NCBI RefSeq assembly: GCF_009670965.2
Contig: NZ_CP073239.1
Span: 930,001-994,000 of the forward strand
Length of the DNA stretch: 64,000 nt
Source of the DNA: Riemerella anatipestifer
Lineage (GTDB): Bacteria; Bacteroidota; Bacteroidia; Flavobacteriales; Weeksellaceae
Direction of reading: 5' to 3'
Shown piece by piece: positions 7,360-16,382 of the stretch. A model generated the notes under the pieces. That model made no database searches and was not told where the DNA came from. It saw only the letters and a list, made by a program, of their open reading frames with translations. Position 1 is the first letter of the stretch. The number at the start of each line of letters is the position of its first letter. The position numbers and the translations under genes were made by a program.

Positions 7360-8634
7360 CTACTTCTCACTATAGTACATTTCTAAGAATGAGAGGAACT
7401 CGTTCATTCTATAAAAGTTATTGAGGGCTAAAAAGAGTATCATCACCCCTAAAAACAACTGAAGCCCTAGGGTGGCATTGGTATTTTTTCGGTAAGAATG
7501 TAAAAGCCACCCCAAAATTAGAGGAATAACGAATACAAAATGCCCTCCGTAGATGTAGGAGGTATGCAGCCCGAATTTTAGGACACAATGTATCATAATA
7601 TCTACAAGAAAAGACAACATCAGAACTTGAACGAGCGGCTTCTTGAACCCTCTTAAATATCCCCAAAGAACGAGTACAAACAGCAACCCCACAAATATAT
7701 AAGAGAAGTAGGTGGTATAGACTTCCATAAATAAGGCTTTGTAGTGGAAGTTATGTTTGTTGTGATAATCTCTGATAATAAAACTAGGGAATAACACATT
7801 GCCACCCCAAAACCAAGAAACTACCATATCCCAAATAGGCACGAGTTTCGGTTGCGAAAATTTTTCGTACTGTTGTCCTGTTTTATCTAAAAATGCAGAA
7901 AACTGAAAATTCATTCGGTACATAAAAAGTAGTAAAAATACCCCTACCGAAAGTCCTACCTTTGCCACCGCATTCGCTAAGTGTTTGATGTTGTTGTACC
8001 ATTTCCTTTCAAACAAAATAGGAATGTAGACTTTAACAATATTGGTAATGGTAAGCCCTCCTATCGCCAAGCTACTTAGGCATAGCATTCCCCAAGAGAG
8101 CGTTCTTCTTTGTGTGAGCCTCAAGGCAGCATAGTAGGTAAATCCGCTTAGAAACAAAAGACTGTAAGTGTAGGTTTCTGGCGTGAAGGACAGCATAATA
8201 TTGGTACTAAACAAGCCAAAAAATACCACTAAAATAAGACTACTAGCCAATGATAGCTGAATGATGTTTTTAAGATATTTAAAAATAAAAACCATTGTCC
8301 AACTAATGGCTAGGCTACTCAATAGAGCAAGGCTTAGCCTAAAGAGATGATTTTTATGTCCGCTAGAAACCCAAAGGGAGAACTCTCTAATGGCATCAAA
8401 AAAATAGTTGGATAGAGGGTGTCTTTCGTACCCGCCACCTGTCATTACAATAGCTCTATTGTCAAAACTAAAATAGGCGTCCCAAGGGATTCTGTCATCA
8501 AATACAATGGTGGAAGTTAAGGCAATATGCCCCGCCAAAATACCATACGCCACAAGAAAGAAAATAAACAAAGCCCACTCCACCCACGAGCTAGGGCAAC
8601 TTTGTTTTAGAATGCCATAAAATTTAGATTTCAT
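7360..8634 (-). CDS. Polytopic membrane protein, DUF6080-like
   Basis: A 424-residue protein with about ten hydrophobic segments. The first extracytoplasmic loop holds the most distinctive stretch, IVFDDRIPWDAYFSFDNRA followed by GGGYERHPLSNYFF. Its Asp and Arg residues and loop position recall the first periplasmic loop of GT-C type glycosyltransferases. Flavobacterial homologues are catalogued as DUF6080. I believe this belongs there but am not certain. It sits alone between the repeat array and selO, with its own promoter-like box inside the end of selO. A role in transferring a lipid-linked sugar is plausible but unproven. Confidence 0.7.
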   Translation of the reverse strand: MKSKFYGILKQSCPSSWVEWALFIFFLVAYGILAGHIALTSTIVFDDRIPWDAYFSFDNRAIVMTGGGYERHPLSNYFFDAIREFSLWVSSGHKNHLFRLSLALLSSLAISWTMVFIFKYLKNIIQLSLASSLILVVFFGLFSTNIMLSFTPETYTYSLLFLSGFTYYAALRLTQRRTLSWGMLCLSSLAIGGLTITNIVKVYIPILFERKWYNNIKHLANAVAKVGLSVGVFLLLFMYRMNFQFSAFLDKTGQQYEKFSQPKLVPIWDMVVSWFWGGNVLFPSFIIRDYHNKHNFHYKALFMEVYTTYFSYIFVGLLFVLVLWGYLRGFKKPLVQVLMLSFLVDIMIHCVLKFGLHTSYIYGGHFVFVIPLILGWLLHSYRKNTNATLGLQLFLGVMILFLALNNFYRMNEFLSFLEMYYSEK

Positions 8635-8656
8635 TACAGTTTTACCAAAATTTCCG

Positions 8657-8664
8657 CAAAAATA
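8657..8664 (-). promoter_or_regulatory. -7 box for the DUF6080-like gene
   Basis: TATTTTTG on the minus strand (8664-8657) lies 22 nt before the ATG at 8634. A CTTG about 19 bp upstream could act as -33. Confidence 0.5.
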
Positions 8665-8673
8665 CTCTAATTG

Positions 8674-10206
8674 TTAAGAACTGCAAGACAAAGTAGAGCA
8701 ACCTACCACCTCGTCGTATTTTTTTGGTCTTTTAACGCTCCATTCTGGGAATGTTTCTTGGTAAGGATTTTTAAGAGCGGTAAGGAGTTGGTTAAAGTAG
8801 CTGATGTTCCCTTTATTAAGTTCCTCTATACACTCGTGTAGGAGGTAGTTTCTAAGGGTAAATTTGGGGTTGTTTTGGCTCATTAGAGCAAGTCTTTCGT
8901 TGGGAGAAATTTTGTTTAAAGCCAATCGGTTTTGGTAGGAATTTATCCATTGATTGAGGCGTTGTAGGTCTTCCGTATGGAGAGATTTATAAGAAATATC
9001 CTGCCAGTTGATTAGATGAACATCTTTCTCCAATGCATTGAAAAATAAAGTGTAGTCCAACTTTAGCGAAGCCATTAGATTTTGCCAATCTGTAAAGAAA
9101 TCTACATCGGTATCTTTCATAAAAGTATCCAATCCCATTTTAGAACACATCATTTGGTCGTATTGATTCCAAAAATCAGTGCCAAAATCTTCTAAAGTTT
9201 GCTCAATAAAATCTACATCGTTTATTAGAGGAAATAAAGCATTGCCTAGTTGCCAAAGATTCCATTGTGCCATTTCGGCTTGTCTTCCAAAAGCATAACG
9301 CCTATTGGGTAAATCGGTAGTATTGGGTGTAAAGTTCAAATCGTATTCATCTAACATAGAGAATGGTCCGTAGTCTATACTAAGCCCGAGGATACTCATA
9401 TTATCGGTATTCATCACACCGTGGGTAAAGCCTACTCTTTGCCATTCTACCATAAGGTTGGCGGTTGTTTCAGCAATTTTTTTGAAAAACTGATGATAAG
9501 GTTGAGGTTCATCTGTTTTTATTTCACAGAAATAGTGTTGAATACAGAAGTCGGCTAGATTTTTCAGAGTATCTATTTCGTTTTGGGCAGCCAATAGCTG
9601 GAAGTGTCCAAATCTTACAAATGAGGGAGCGGTGCGTATAACTACTGCTCCTTTCTCTTGTTTAGGGTTGCCATTGTAGAGTATATCTCTTGTTACCATT
9701 TCTCCTGTTTCGGCGAGAGAGAGGGCTCTAGTAGTAGGCACACCTAGATGATGCATTGCTTCGCTCATTAGATATTCTCTCACAGAGGAACGAAGTACGG
9801 CTCGCCCATCTGCAAATCTAGAGTAGGGCGTTGCTCCTGCACCTTTCCATTGGATTTCGGTGGTTTCTCCGCTAGTGTTTTGTATCTCTCCAGCCAATAT
9901 TGCTCTGCCGTCCCCCAGTTGCCCTGCCCATTGCCCAAACTGATGCCCAGCGTAAGCAGTAGCATAGGTTCTGATGTTTTTGGGTAAATCTTGGGCAGCT
10001 AAAAAAGCCTCGTCTTCGGGTTCAAAAGAACCTAAACCTATGTCGTTAGAAAGCTCTTGATTGAAAGCGATAGTTTTGTAGTTAGTAAATAAGGCAGGTT
10101 CTACCGTAGCAAAAAGCATTTTTGGAGTTTGTCTTTGCATGGTATCACCAGAAAAATCGCCAGGGAATTGGTCTAAAAAAGGTTGAGTGATGAGGTGTAT
10201 GTTCAT
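8674..10206 (-). CDS. selO: Protein adenylyltransferase SelO (YdiU family)
   Basis: A 510-residue pseudokinase-fold enzyme that transfers AMP from ATP to Ser/Thr/Tyr of target proteins and is linked to redox homeostasis. Conserved blocks in order are: TPKMLFATVEPALF; GHQFGQWAGQLGDGRAI; QWKGAGATPYSRFADGRAVL with RSSVREYLMSEAMHHLG; VVIRTAPSFVRFGHF; the catalytic/metal segment FTHGVMNTDNMSILGLSIDYG; and NPKFTLRNYLL. The C-terminus ends in CSTLSCSS, with Cys where animal SelO has selenocysteine. Length is close to the bacterial norm. It is monocistronic, with a -7 box 11 nt before the ATG. Confidence 0.95.
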   Translation of the reverse strand: MNIHLITQPFLDQFPGDFSGDTMQRQTPKMLFATVEPALFTNYKTIAFNQELSNDIGLGSFEPEDEAFLAAQDLPKNIRTYATAYAGHQFGQWAGQLGDGRAILAGEIQNTSGETTEIQWKGAGATPYSRFADGRAVLRSSVREYLMSEAMHHLGVPTTRALSLAETGEMVTRDILYNGNPKQEKGAVVIRTAPSFVRFGHFQLLAAQNEIDTLKNLADFCIQHYFCEIKTDEPQPYHQFFKKIAETTANLMVEWQRVGFTHGVMNTDNMSILGLSIDYGPFSMLDEYDLNFTPNTTDLPNRRYAFGRQAEMAQWNLWQLGNALFPLINDVDFIEQTLEDFGTDFWNQYDQMMCSKMGLDTFMKDTDVDFFTDWQNLMASLKLDYTLFFNALEKDVHLINWQDISYKSLHTEDLQRLNQWINSYQNRLALNKISPNERLALMSQNNPKFTLRNYLLHECIEELNKGNISYFNQLLTALKNPYQETFPEWSVKRPKKYDEVVGCSTLSCSS

Positions 10207-10217
10207 TTAATTTATAT

Positions 10218-10225
10218 CAAAAATA
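10218..10225 (-). promoter_or_regulatory. -7 box of selO
   Basis: TATTTTTG on the minus strand, 11 nt before the selO ATG. The 5' leader would be only a few nucleotides long. Confidence 0.55.
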
Positions 10226-10370
10226 ATGGGGTAAAGTTAAGGGATTTAATTATTTTTTTTAATCTCCCTAACATTTTAGTTGATTAGTTATTTTTTGCCA
10301 GAGGTTGTAAAGTCGTTAATTAAAAGCAAAAACGCCACTCTGTCTATTTCATAAATCATCAGTAAATGCT

Positions 10371-10378
10371 TACTTTTG
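10371..10378 (+). promoter_or_regulatory. -7 box of the aminotransferase gene
   Basis: TACTTTTG matches TAnnTTTG. TTTC at 10347-10350 is a weak -33 at 20 bp spacing. The predicted leader is about 16-18 nt. Confidence 0.55.
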
Positions 10379-10400
10379 TGGCAAAAATAAATCATTAGCA

Positions 10401-11597
10401 ATGCCAAAAATATCAAACAGAGCAGCCAATATGCCTGCTTCCCCTATCCGAAAATTAGTACCTTACGCTTTAGCAGCAAAACAAAGAGGAACTAAAGTCT
10501 ATCACCTTAATATAGGACAGCCCGATATAGAAACGCCAGAAACAGCACTCGCAGAACTGCAAAAGATTGACTTAAAGGTGCTAGAATATTCACTTTCAGA
10601 GGGTAACTTAGAGTATAGAAAGGCTTTAGAGAACTATTACCATAGCTTGGGTTTTACAGACTTAACAACAGATAATTTTATTGTTACCAATGGTGGTTCG
10701 GAAGCGTTGAACTTCGCACTTTCTACTTTATGTGATGAGGGAGATGAAATCATCATTCCAGAGCCTTATTATGCCAATTATAACGGTTTTTCTAACCATA
10801 TCAATGCTAAAGTAGTAGCGGTGCCGTCTTCCATAGAGAGCGGTTTTGCACTACCGAGCATAGAAGAATTTGAGAAAAAAATTACCGATAAAACCAGAGC
10901 GATACTTATTTGTAACCCAGGCAACCCAACAGGTTATCTTTACACCAAAGAAGAGTTGAAAAGATTAGCCGAAATTGCCCTTAAACACGACATTGTAGTT
11001 ATTTCCGATGAGGTGTACCGTGAATATGTTTATGATGGAGAGAAACAGACTTCGATGTTGGAGTTTCCTGAACTAGCAGAGAATTGTATCATCATAGACT
11101 CCGAGTCTAAAAGATACTCTATGTGTGGGGTAAGGATTGGTTTTATGGTTACTCGCTCTAAAGTGATTAAAGACGCTGCGATGAAGTTTGCTCAAGCAAG
11201 GTTAAGTCCTGTATTGCTAGGACAGATTATTGCAGCGAAGGCTCACCAGAACGACACGGCTTATATCCAAAGTGTGAGAGAAGAATACACTAAAAGAAGA
11301 AACCTTTTAGTACAACTACTTAACGAGATACCTGGGGTTAATTGTCCGATGCCAAAAGGAGCGTTTTATTGTATGGCAGAACTTCCTATAGACGATGCCG
11401 ATAAATTTGCACAATGGCTATTAGAGTCTTACTCTCATAACAACGAAACCATTATGGTGGCTCCAGCTGGAGGGTTTTATTCTAACCCAGAGTTAGGTAA
11501 AAAACAAGTGAGAATAGCCTATGTTCTCAAAGAAGAAGATTTGAAGAGAAGTGCAGAATTGCTTAAAGATGCGCTAGAAAAATACCAAGCTTTATAG
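10401..11597 (+). CDS. PLP-dependent class I/II aminotransferase
   Basis: A 398-residue fold-type I aminotransferase of the aspartate-aminotransferase superfamily. Visible motifs: YHLNIGQPDIETP (substrate side, N-terminal), NGGSEALNFA (phosphate-binding region), CNPGNPTGYLY, ISDEVYREYVYDG (Asp/Tyr contacting PLP), and the PLP-lysine segment DSESKRYSMCGVRIGFMV, with Lys in SESKRYS. C-terminal PAGGFYSN then QVRIAYVL holds the carboxylate-binding Arg. Which amino acid it uses (Asp, aromatic or other) cannot be read reliably. It has its own promoter and a strong terminator, so it is probably monocistronic. Confidence 0.92.
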   Translation: MPKISNRAANMPASPIRKLVPYALAAKQRGTKVYHLNIGQPDIETPETALAELQKIDLKVLEYSLSEGNLEYRKALENYYHSLGFTDLTTDNFIVTNGGSEALNFALSTLCDEGDEIIIPEPYYANYNGFSNHINAKVVAVPSSIESGFALPSIEEFEKKITDKTRAILICNPGNPTGYLYTKEELKRLAEIALKHDIVVISDEVYREYVYDGEKQTSMLEFPELAENCIIIDSESKRYSMCGVRIGFMVTRSKVIKDAAMKFAQARLSPVLLGQIIAAKAHQNDTAYIQSVREEYTKRRNLLVQLLNEIPGVNCPMPKGAFYCMAELPIDDADKFAQWLLESYSHNNETIMVAPAGGFYSNPELGKKQVRIAYVLKEEDLKRSAELLKDALEKYQAL

Positions 11598-11614
11598 ATA
11601 AGATTTTAGTTTAC

Positions 11615-11650
11615 AAAAGCCGAGAGTTGTTCAGACTTTCGGCTTTTTTA
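11615..11650 (+). terminator. Rho-independent terminator after the aminotransferase
   Basis: AAAAGCCGAGAGT (11615-11627) pairs with ACTTTCGGCTTTT, a 13-bp stem with one G-T wobble. It ends in a run of T. Confidence 0.9.
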
Positions 11651-11807
11651 TTTTATCTTCCTTAGATTGAAAATAGGAGGAAATTGAATTTGAACTCGTC
11701 TAAGTGTTTTACTAGGGTGTTAGGGTGTTTTTCAATCGGTAGTAACTTTTTTATAAATAATGAGAAACGGCAGGTCTTGTATAGATTTTATTATCAGTAT
11801 TTTTTTG

Positions 11808-11815
11808 TATTTTAG
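11808..11815 (+). promoter_or_regulatory. Possible variant -7 box of ileS
   Basis: TATTTTAG followed by CG, 36 nt before the ileS ATG, resembles TAnnTTTG with A in place of the third T. Similar TAnnTTAGC boxes precede the genes at 45175 and 52598. An alternative is TTTTTTTG at 11800-11807 with TTG at 11777-11779. The 254-bp gap shows no T-box or riboswitch structure that I can recognise. Confidence 0.3.
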
Positions 11816-11851
11816 CGAACTATTTTTAGAAAAAGCAAATTTTTTATTGAG

Positions 11852-14800
11852 ATGAGTAAATTTACAGAATACAAAGGGCTTAATCTTACGGATATATCAG
11901 CACAAGTAGCCGATTTTTGGAAAAAGGATAATACATTTCAGAAGTCGGTGGAGATTAGAAAGGGTAAACCAGAGTTCGTGTTTTACGAAGGACCACCTTC
12001 CGCTAACGGTATGCCAGGAATTCACCACGTAATGGCGAGAGCCTTAAAAGACATTTTCTGTAGATACCAAACTCAAAAAGGGAAACAAGTATTTCGTAAA
12101 GCGGGTTGGGATACTCACGGACTGCCAGTAGAGCTGGGGGTAGAGAAAGAATTAGGTATTACCAAAGAAGATATAGGTAAGAAAATTTCGGTGGAAGACT
12201 ACAATCAGGCGTGCCGAAATGCCGTAATGAAGTACACCGATGTTTGGAACGACCTAACTGAAAAGATAGGCTATTGGGTAGATTTAGAAGACCCATACAT
12301 TACCTATAAGCCTAAGTATATGGAGACGGTTTGGTGGCTTTTAAAGCAGCTTTACACCAAAAATTTGCTTTATAAAGGCTATACCATTCAGCCATATTCC
12401 CCTAAGGCGGGTACAGGGCTTTCATCTCACGAGCTTAATCAGCCGGGGACTTACCGTGATGTAAGTGATACCACCATTGTGGCTCAATTCAAAGTAAAAC
12501 AACTTTCGGATAGCGTGGCTTCTAAGATAGGTCAGCAAAGTGGGGATATCCACATTCTTGCTTGGACGACCACGCCTTGGACGCTTCCGTCTAATACGGC
12601 TTTGGCAGTAGGTAAAGAGGTAGAATATGTCTTGGTGAAAACCTTTAATCAATACACTTTTGAACCAATCCAAATCGTTCTTGCAAAGGTACTTCTTGAG
12701 AAAAACTTTGGTAAAAAATATTTTGAAGCTACAGATGAAGATTTGGCTAAATATCAATCCGAAGATAAACAAATCCCTTATCAAGTGTTAGGGCATTTTT
12801 CGGGTGCAGATTTAGCAGGAACGCAATACGAACAGTTGGTGCCGTGGTTTTTACCATACGAAAATCCAGACCAAGCCTTCCGTGTGATTGTAGGGGATTT
12901 TGTAACCACAGAGGACGGGACAGGGATAGTACACATTGCACCTACCTTTGGTGCTGATGACGCCCGTGTCGCAAAAGAAAACGGAATACCTCCGATGCTC
13001 ATCAAAGATGAAAACGATAACCTAGTGCCTTTAGTAGATTTACAAGGGAAATTTGTTAAAGGAGAGGCGGTGCCAGAGCTATTTAGTGGTAAATACATCA
13101 AAAATGAATACTATGATAATGGTGCTGCCCCAGAGAAATCTTGGGACGTAGAAATGGCAATCCTCCTTAAAACAGAAAATAAAGCATTTAAGGTAGAGAA
13201 ATACCTCCACTCTTATCCTCACTGTTGGAGAACGGATAAACCAGTATTGTACTATCCGTTAGACTCTTGGTTTGTTAAGATGACTTCGGTTAAGGAGCGT
13301 CTAGTAGAACTAAATAAAGAAATCAATTGGAAGCCGAAAGCTACTGGAGAGGGGCGTTTTGCCAACTGGCTAGAAAATGTGAACGATTGGAACCTCTCTC
13401 GTTCTAGATATTGGGGAATCCCGTTGCCGATATGGAGAACAGAAGACCTAAAGGAAGAGAAAATCATAGGTTCGGTAGAAGAGTTGGTAAATGAAATCAA
13501 CAAGTCCGTAGCAGCAGGAGTGATGGCGGAAAACCCTTTCAAAGATTTTGAAATAGGGAATATAAGTGAAGAAAACTATGCTAAGATAGATTTACACAAA
13601 AATATTGTGGACGAGGTGGTGCTAGTGTCCGAAACGGGTAAACCGATGAGAAGAGAATCCGACTTGATAGATGTTTGGTTTGATTCTGGGGCGATGCCTT
13701 ATGCACAGCTACACTATCCTTTTGAAAATAAGGAACTCATAGAGCAGAACAAAGCGTTCCCTGCAGATTTTATCGCGGAAGGGGTGGACCAAACTCGTGG
13801 TTGGTTCTACACACTACACGCCATTGCAACTAGCGTTTTTGACTCTGTGGCGTACAAAAATGTGGTGTCCAATGGTCTTGTGTTAGACAAAAACGGACAA
13901 AAAATGTCTAAACGATTGGGAAATGCAGTAGACCCATTTGATACTTTAGCGAAGTACGGTCCAGACGCCACCAGATGGTATATGATTTCCAATGCAAACC
14001 CTTGGGAAAACCTTAAATTTGATATTGATGGTGTAGATGAGGTGAGAAGAAAGTTCTTCGGAACACTTTACAATACTTATTCATTCTTTGCACTTTACGC
14101 CAATGTAGATGGCTTTAAATATGCCGAGAAAGAGGTGGAAAACAGACCAGAGATAGACCGTTGGATTCTTTCGGAACTTAATATATTAGTAAAAGAAGTT
14201 ACCGAGTTCTATAACGATTACGAGCCAACCAAAGTCGCTAGAGCCATCAATACCTTTGTTAATGATAATTTGAGTAACTGGTATGTAAGGCTTTGTCGCC
14301 GTCGTTTCTGGAAAGGAGATTATACCGAAGATAAAATTTCGGCTTATCAAACGCTTTACACTTGTTTAGAAACAGTGGCGAAAATATCAGCACCAATCGC
14401 TCCATTCTTTATGGATAGGCTTTATCAAGACTTGAATAAAGTGACCCAAAGAGATACGGCAGAAAGCGTGCATCTTACGGATTTCCCTGTAGCTAATGAA
14501 GGTGCGATAGACATCAATTTAGTAGAAAAAACACACTTAGCACAACAGATTACCTCGATGGTATTTTCACTAAGAAAGAAAGAAAATATCAAGGTAAGAC
14601 AGCCATTGCAGAAAGTAATGGTGCCTGTTCTAGATAAGAAAACGGAAGAGCAGATTGTGGCTGTTTCGGACTTAATTAAACAAGAGGTGAATGTAAAAGA
14701 GCTGCAAATCATCAATGATAAAGAGGCAGAGGGACTTATCGTAAAACAAATAAAGCCTAACTTTAAGACTTTAGGTCCTAAATTGGGTAAAGATATGAAG

Positions 14801-15250
14801 ACGGTAGCCCAAGAGATTTCAGCGTTTGATAATGCTCAAATTTCCACTTTGGAGAAGGAAGGTAAGGTAATGGTTGGAGCTTATGAGATTTGCCTAGAAG
14901 ATGTGGAAATATCGACTAAAGATATTCCAGGTTGGACGGTAGCTAGCGAAGGTAAAATCACAGTAGCGTTAGATTTAACGATAACCGACGAGCTTAGGTC
15001 CGAAGGTGTAGCTAGGGAGTTTATCAATCGTATTCAGAACCTTAGAAAAGAAAAAGAGTTTGAGCTCACAGATAAAATTAAGATACAGTTAACACAAGAT
15101 TGTCCATATTTGCAGGAAATTTTGAACAACGAGCAGTACATCGCTTCGGAAGTGCTTTCTGAAAAAATAGAAGTTTTAGAAGCGTTAAACACAGGTGATG
15201 AGCTAGAAATAGACGAAGTGAAGTTCACTGTAAATATTGAAAGAAATTAG
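11852..15250 (+). CDS. ileS: Isoleucyl-tRNA synthetase, eukaryote-like type (IleRS2), with GXHH active-site motif
   Basis: A 1132-residue class I aminoacyl-tRNA synthetase charging tRNA-Ile. N-terminal EFVFYEGPPSANGMPGIHHV contains the HIGH-equivalent motif, read here as GIHH (Gly56-His59) rather than H-x-G-H. The CP1 editing domain carries AWTTTPWTLPSN and GTGIVHIAPTFGADD. DQTRGWFYTLHA precedes KMSKR (Lys684-Arg688). A long anticodon-binding and C-terminal extension with R-S-EGVAREFINRIQNLRK follows. The length and architecture are those of the eukaryote-like IleRS2 group, which is less sensitive to mupirocin. The swapped motif is discussed as a finding. The next gene starts 26 nt downstream and may be co-transcribed. 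Confidence 0.96.
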   Translation: MSKFTEYKGLNLTDISAQVADFWKKDNTFQKSVEIRKGKPEFVFYEGPPSANGMPGIHHVMARALKDIFCRYQTQKGKQVFRKAGWDTHGLPVELGVEKELGITKEDIGKKISVEDYNQACRNAVMKYTDVWNDLTEKIGYWVDLEDPYITYKPKYMETVWWLLKQLYTKNLLYKGYTIQPYSPKAGTGLSSHELNQPGTYRDVSDTTIVAQFKVKQLSDSVASKIGQQSGDIHILAWTTTPWTLPSNTALAVGKEVEYVLVKTFNQYTFEPIQIVLAKVLLEKNFGKKYFEATDEDLAKYQSEDKQIPYQVLGHFSGADLAGTQYEQLVPWFLPYENPDQAFRVIVGDFVTTEDGTGIVHIAPTFGADDARVAKENGIPPMLIKDENDNLVPLVDLQGKFVKGEAVPELFSGKYIKNEYYDNGAAPEKSWDVEMAILLKTENKAFKVEKYLHSYPHCWRTDKPVLYYPLDSWFVKMTSVKERLVELNKEINWKPKATGEGRFANWLENVNDWNLSRSRYWGIPLPIWRTEDLKEEKIIGSVEELVNEINKSVAAGVMAENPFKDFEIGNISEENYAKIDLHKNIVDEVVLVSETGKPMRRESDLIDVWFDSGAMPYAQLHYPFENKELIEQNKAFPADFIAEGVDQTRGWFYTLHAIATSVFDSVAYKNVVSNGLVLDKNGQKMSKRLGNAVDPFDTLAKYGPDATRWYMISNANPWENLKFDIDGVDEVRRKFFGTLYNTYSFFALYANVDGFKYAEKEVENRPEIDRWILSELNILVKEVTEFYNDYEPTKVARAINTFVNDNLSNWYVRLCRRRFWKGDYTEDKISAYQTLYTCLETVAKISAPIAPFFMDRLYQDLNKVTQRDTAESVHLTDFPVANEGAIDINLVEKTHLAQQITSMVFSLRKKENIKVRQPLQKVMVPVLDKKTEEQIVAVSDLIKQEVNVKELQIINDKEAEGLIVKQIKPNFKTLGPKLGKDMKTVAQEISAFDNAQISTLEKEGKVMVGAYEICLEDVEISTKDIPGWTVASEGKITVALDLTITDELRSEGVAREFINRIQNLRKEKEFELTDKIKIQLTQDCPYLQEILNNEQYIASEVLSEKIEVLEALNTGDELEIDEVKFTVNIERN

Positions 15251-15276
15251 AATACTTACATCATATTTTGATTATT

Positions 15277-15657
15277 ATGGAACAAGAAAGACAAAGATAT
15301 AGCGATGCCGATTTGAAAGAGTTTAAAGAACTTATAGAAGGCAAAATAGAAAAGGCAGAGAAGGATTTGGCGTTGATTAGACAAAACTTTATCAACGACC
15401 AAAATAATGGTACAGATGATACTTCGCCTACATTTAAGGCTTTTGAAGAAGGGGCAGAGACTTTAAGCAAAGAACAAAACGCTATTCTTGCGGTAAGACA
15501 GGAGAAATTTATCAGAGACCTTAGGAATGCTCTTGTTAGAATAGAAAACAAAACCTACGGAATTTGTAGAGTTACAGGTAACCTAATAGGTAAGGAAAGA
15601 CTGAAAGCTGTGCCTCACGCCACTTTAAGCATAGAGGCTAAAAATATGCAACGGTAA
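15277..15657 (+). CDS. DksA/TraR-like protein with degenerate zinc finger
   Basis: A 126-residue protein. I use ATG 15277; a TTG three codons upstream is less likely. The N-terminal two thirds form a coiled-coil helical hairpin (charged heptads around KEFKELIEGKIEKAEKD and KEQNAILAVRQEKF), as in DksA-type RNA-polymerase secondary-channel regulators. The C-terminal finger YGICRVTGNLIGKERL then AVPHATLSI keeps only one of the four zinc cysteines. The expected CxxC pairs read C-R-V-T and T-L-S-I. Zinc-free DksA paralogues are known (for example DksA2 of Pseudomonas), so it may still act on polymerase. It lies 26 nt after ileS and is followed by a long hairpin before lspA. Confidence 0.82.
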   Translation: MEQERQRYSDADLKEFKELIEGKIEKAEKDLALIRQNFINDQNNGTDDTSPTFKAFEEGAETLSKEQNAILAVRQEKFIRDLRNALVRIENKTYGICRVTGNLIGKERLKAVPHATLSIEAKNMQR

Positions 15658-15679
15658 TTGCAGAAAAGTTAAACACTAG

Positions 15680-15720
15680 CTGTGTATCACAAGAAATCTT
15701 TTTTGTGATACACGGCATTT
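15680..15720 (+). terminator. Long near-palindromic hairpin between the DksA-like gene and lspA
   Basis: GTGTATCAC (15682-15690) pairs with GTGATACAC (15705-15713). Further A-T pairing reaches into the loop. It is followed by GGCATTTTTG, a modest T tract. Confidence 0.65.
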
Positions 15721-15739
15721 TTGATTAAATAAAACATAA

Positions 15740-16378
15740 ATGAAGAAGATAGTATTCGTAACCATTTTGGTATTGCTTTTAGACCAACTCTCCAAAATCT
15801 ATATTAAAACTAATTTTGAACTCAACGAATCTGTGAGGGTTTTGCCAGGTTTTAGATTGACCTTTGTAGAAAATCCAGGTATGGCATATGGTTTACAATT
15901 CGGAGGACTTATTGGTAAATATTTTTTGGTAATTACTAGAGTAGTTCTTATTGGAGTGATGGTTCATATCTTTAGAAAATGGCTTAAAGAGGGGGCGTCT
16001 AGTTACAGACTTATACCTATGGCAATGATATTTGCAGGAGCGATAGGGAACTTAATAGATGGCATGTTTTATGGGCTTATCTTTGATACAGGAACGGTGT
16101 TTGATGACAGTATAGGGCGATGGATAGGCTACGATGGGGTTTCTCATATCATTGCTTTTGGGCAAGGTTATTCTCATTTTATGAAAGGCTGTGTGGTAGA
16201 TATGTTTCATTTTGATATGATTGATTGGTATGTGCCAGAAAATTATCCTGTAATTGGTGGCACTAGAATTCAGTTTTTTAAATATATTTTCAATGTGGCA
16301 GATGCTGCTATTACAGTTGGTGTGAGTATATTGTTTTTGTTCAGAAGAAAAGCCTTTCCTAACGGATTAGAGTTTTAA
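15740..16378 (+). CDS. lspA: Lipoprotein signal peptidase (signal peptidase II)
   Basis: A 212-residue inner-membrane aspartic protease that cleaves prolipoprotein signal peptides after lipidation. It has four hydrophobic segments. Family motifs are LLLDQLSKIYIKTNF at the N-terminus, FVENPGMAYG (the N-x-G-x-A loop), AGAIGNLIDGMFYG, then VVDMFHF with catalytic Asp154, and FNVADAAITVG with Asp188. It is longer than the usual 160-170 residues because about 40 residues are inserted between GNLID and VVDMF, a common Bacteroidota variant. SanA-like follows after 4 nt, so the two form an operon. Many predicted lipoproteins in the window would be substrates. Confidence 0.95.
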   Translation: MKKIVFVTILVLLLDQLSKIYIKTNFELNESVRVLPGFRLTFVENPGMAYGLQFGGLIGKYFLVITRVVLIGVMVHIFRKWLKEGASSYRLIPMAMIFAGAIGNLIDGMFYGLIFDTGTVFDDSIGRWIGYDGVSHIIAFGQGYSHFMKGCVVDMFHFDMIDWYVPENYPVIGGTRIQFFKYIFNVADAAITVGVSILFLFRRKAFPNGLEF

Positions 16379-16382
16379 GTAG

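Noticed and set aside
11598..11851. T-box or other riboswitch before ileS
   Set aside because: After the aminotransferase terminator the region shows no T-box motif or antiterminator structure that I can recognise, and T-boxes are not typical of this phylum.
12422..13542. Minus-strand frames inside ileS
   Set aside because: They lie entirely within a highly conserved gene on the other strand and have no recognisable domains or promoters.
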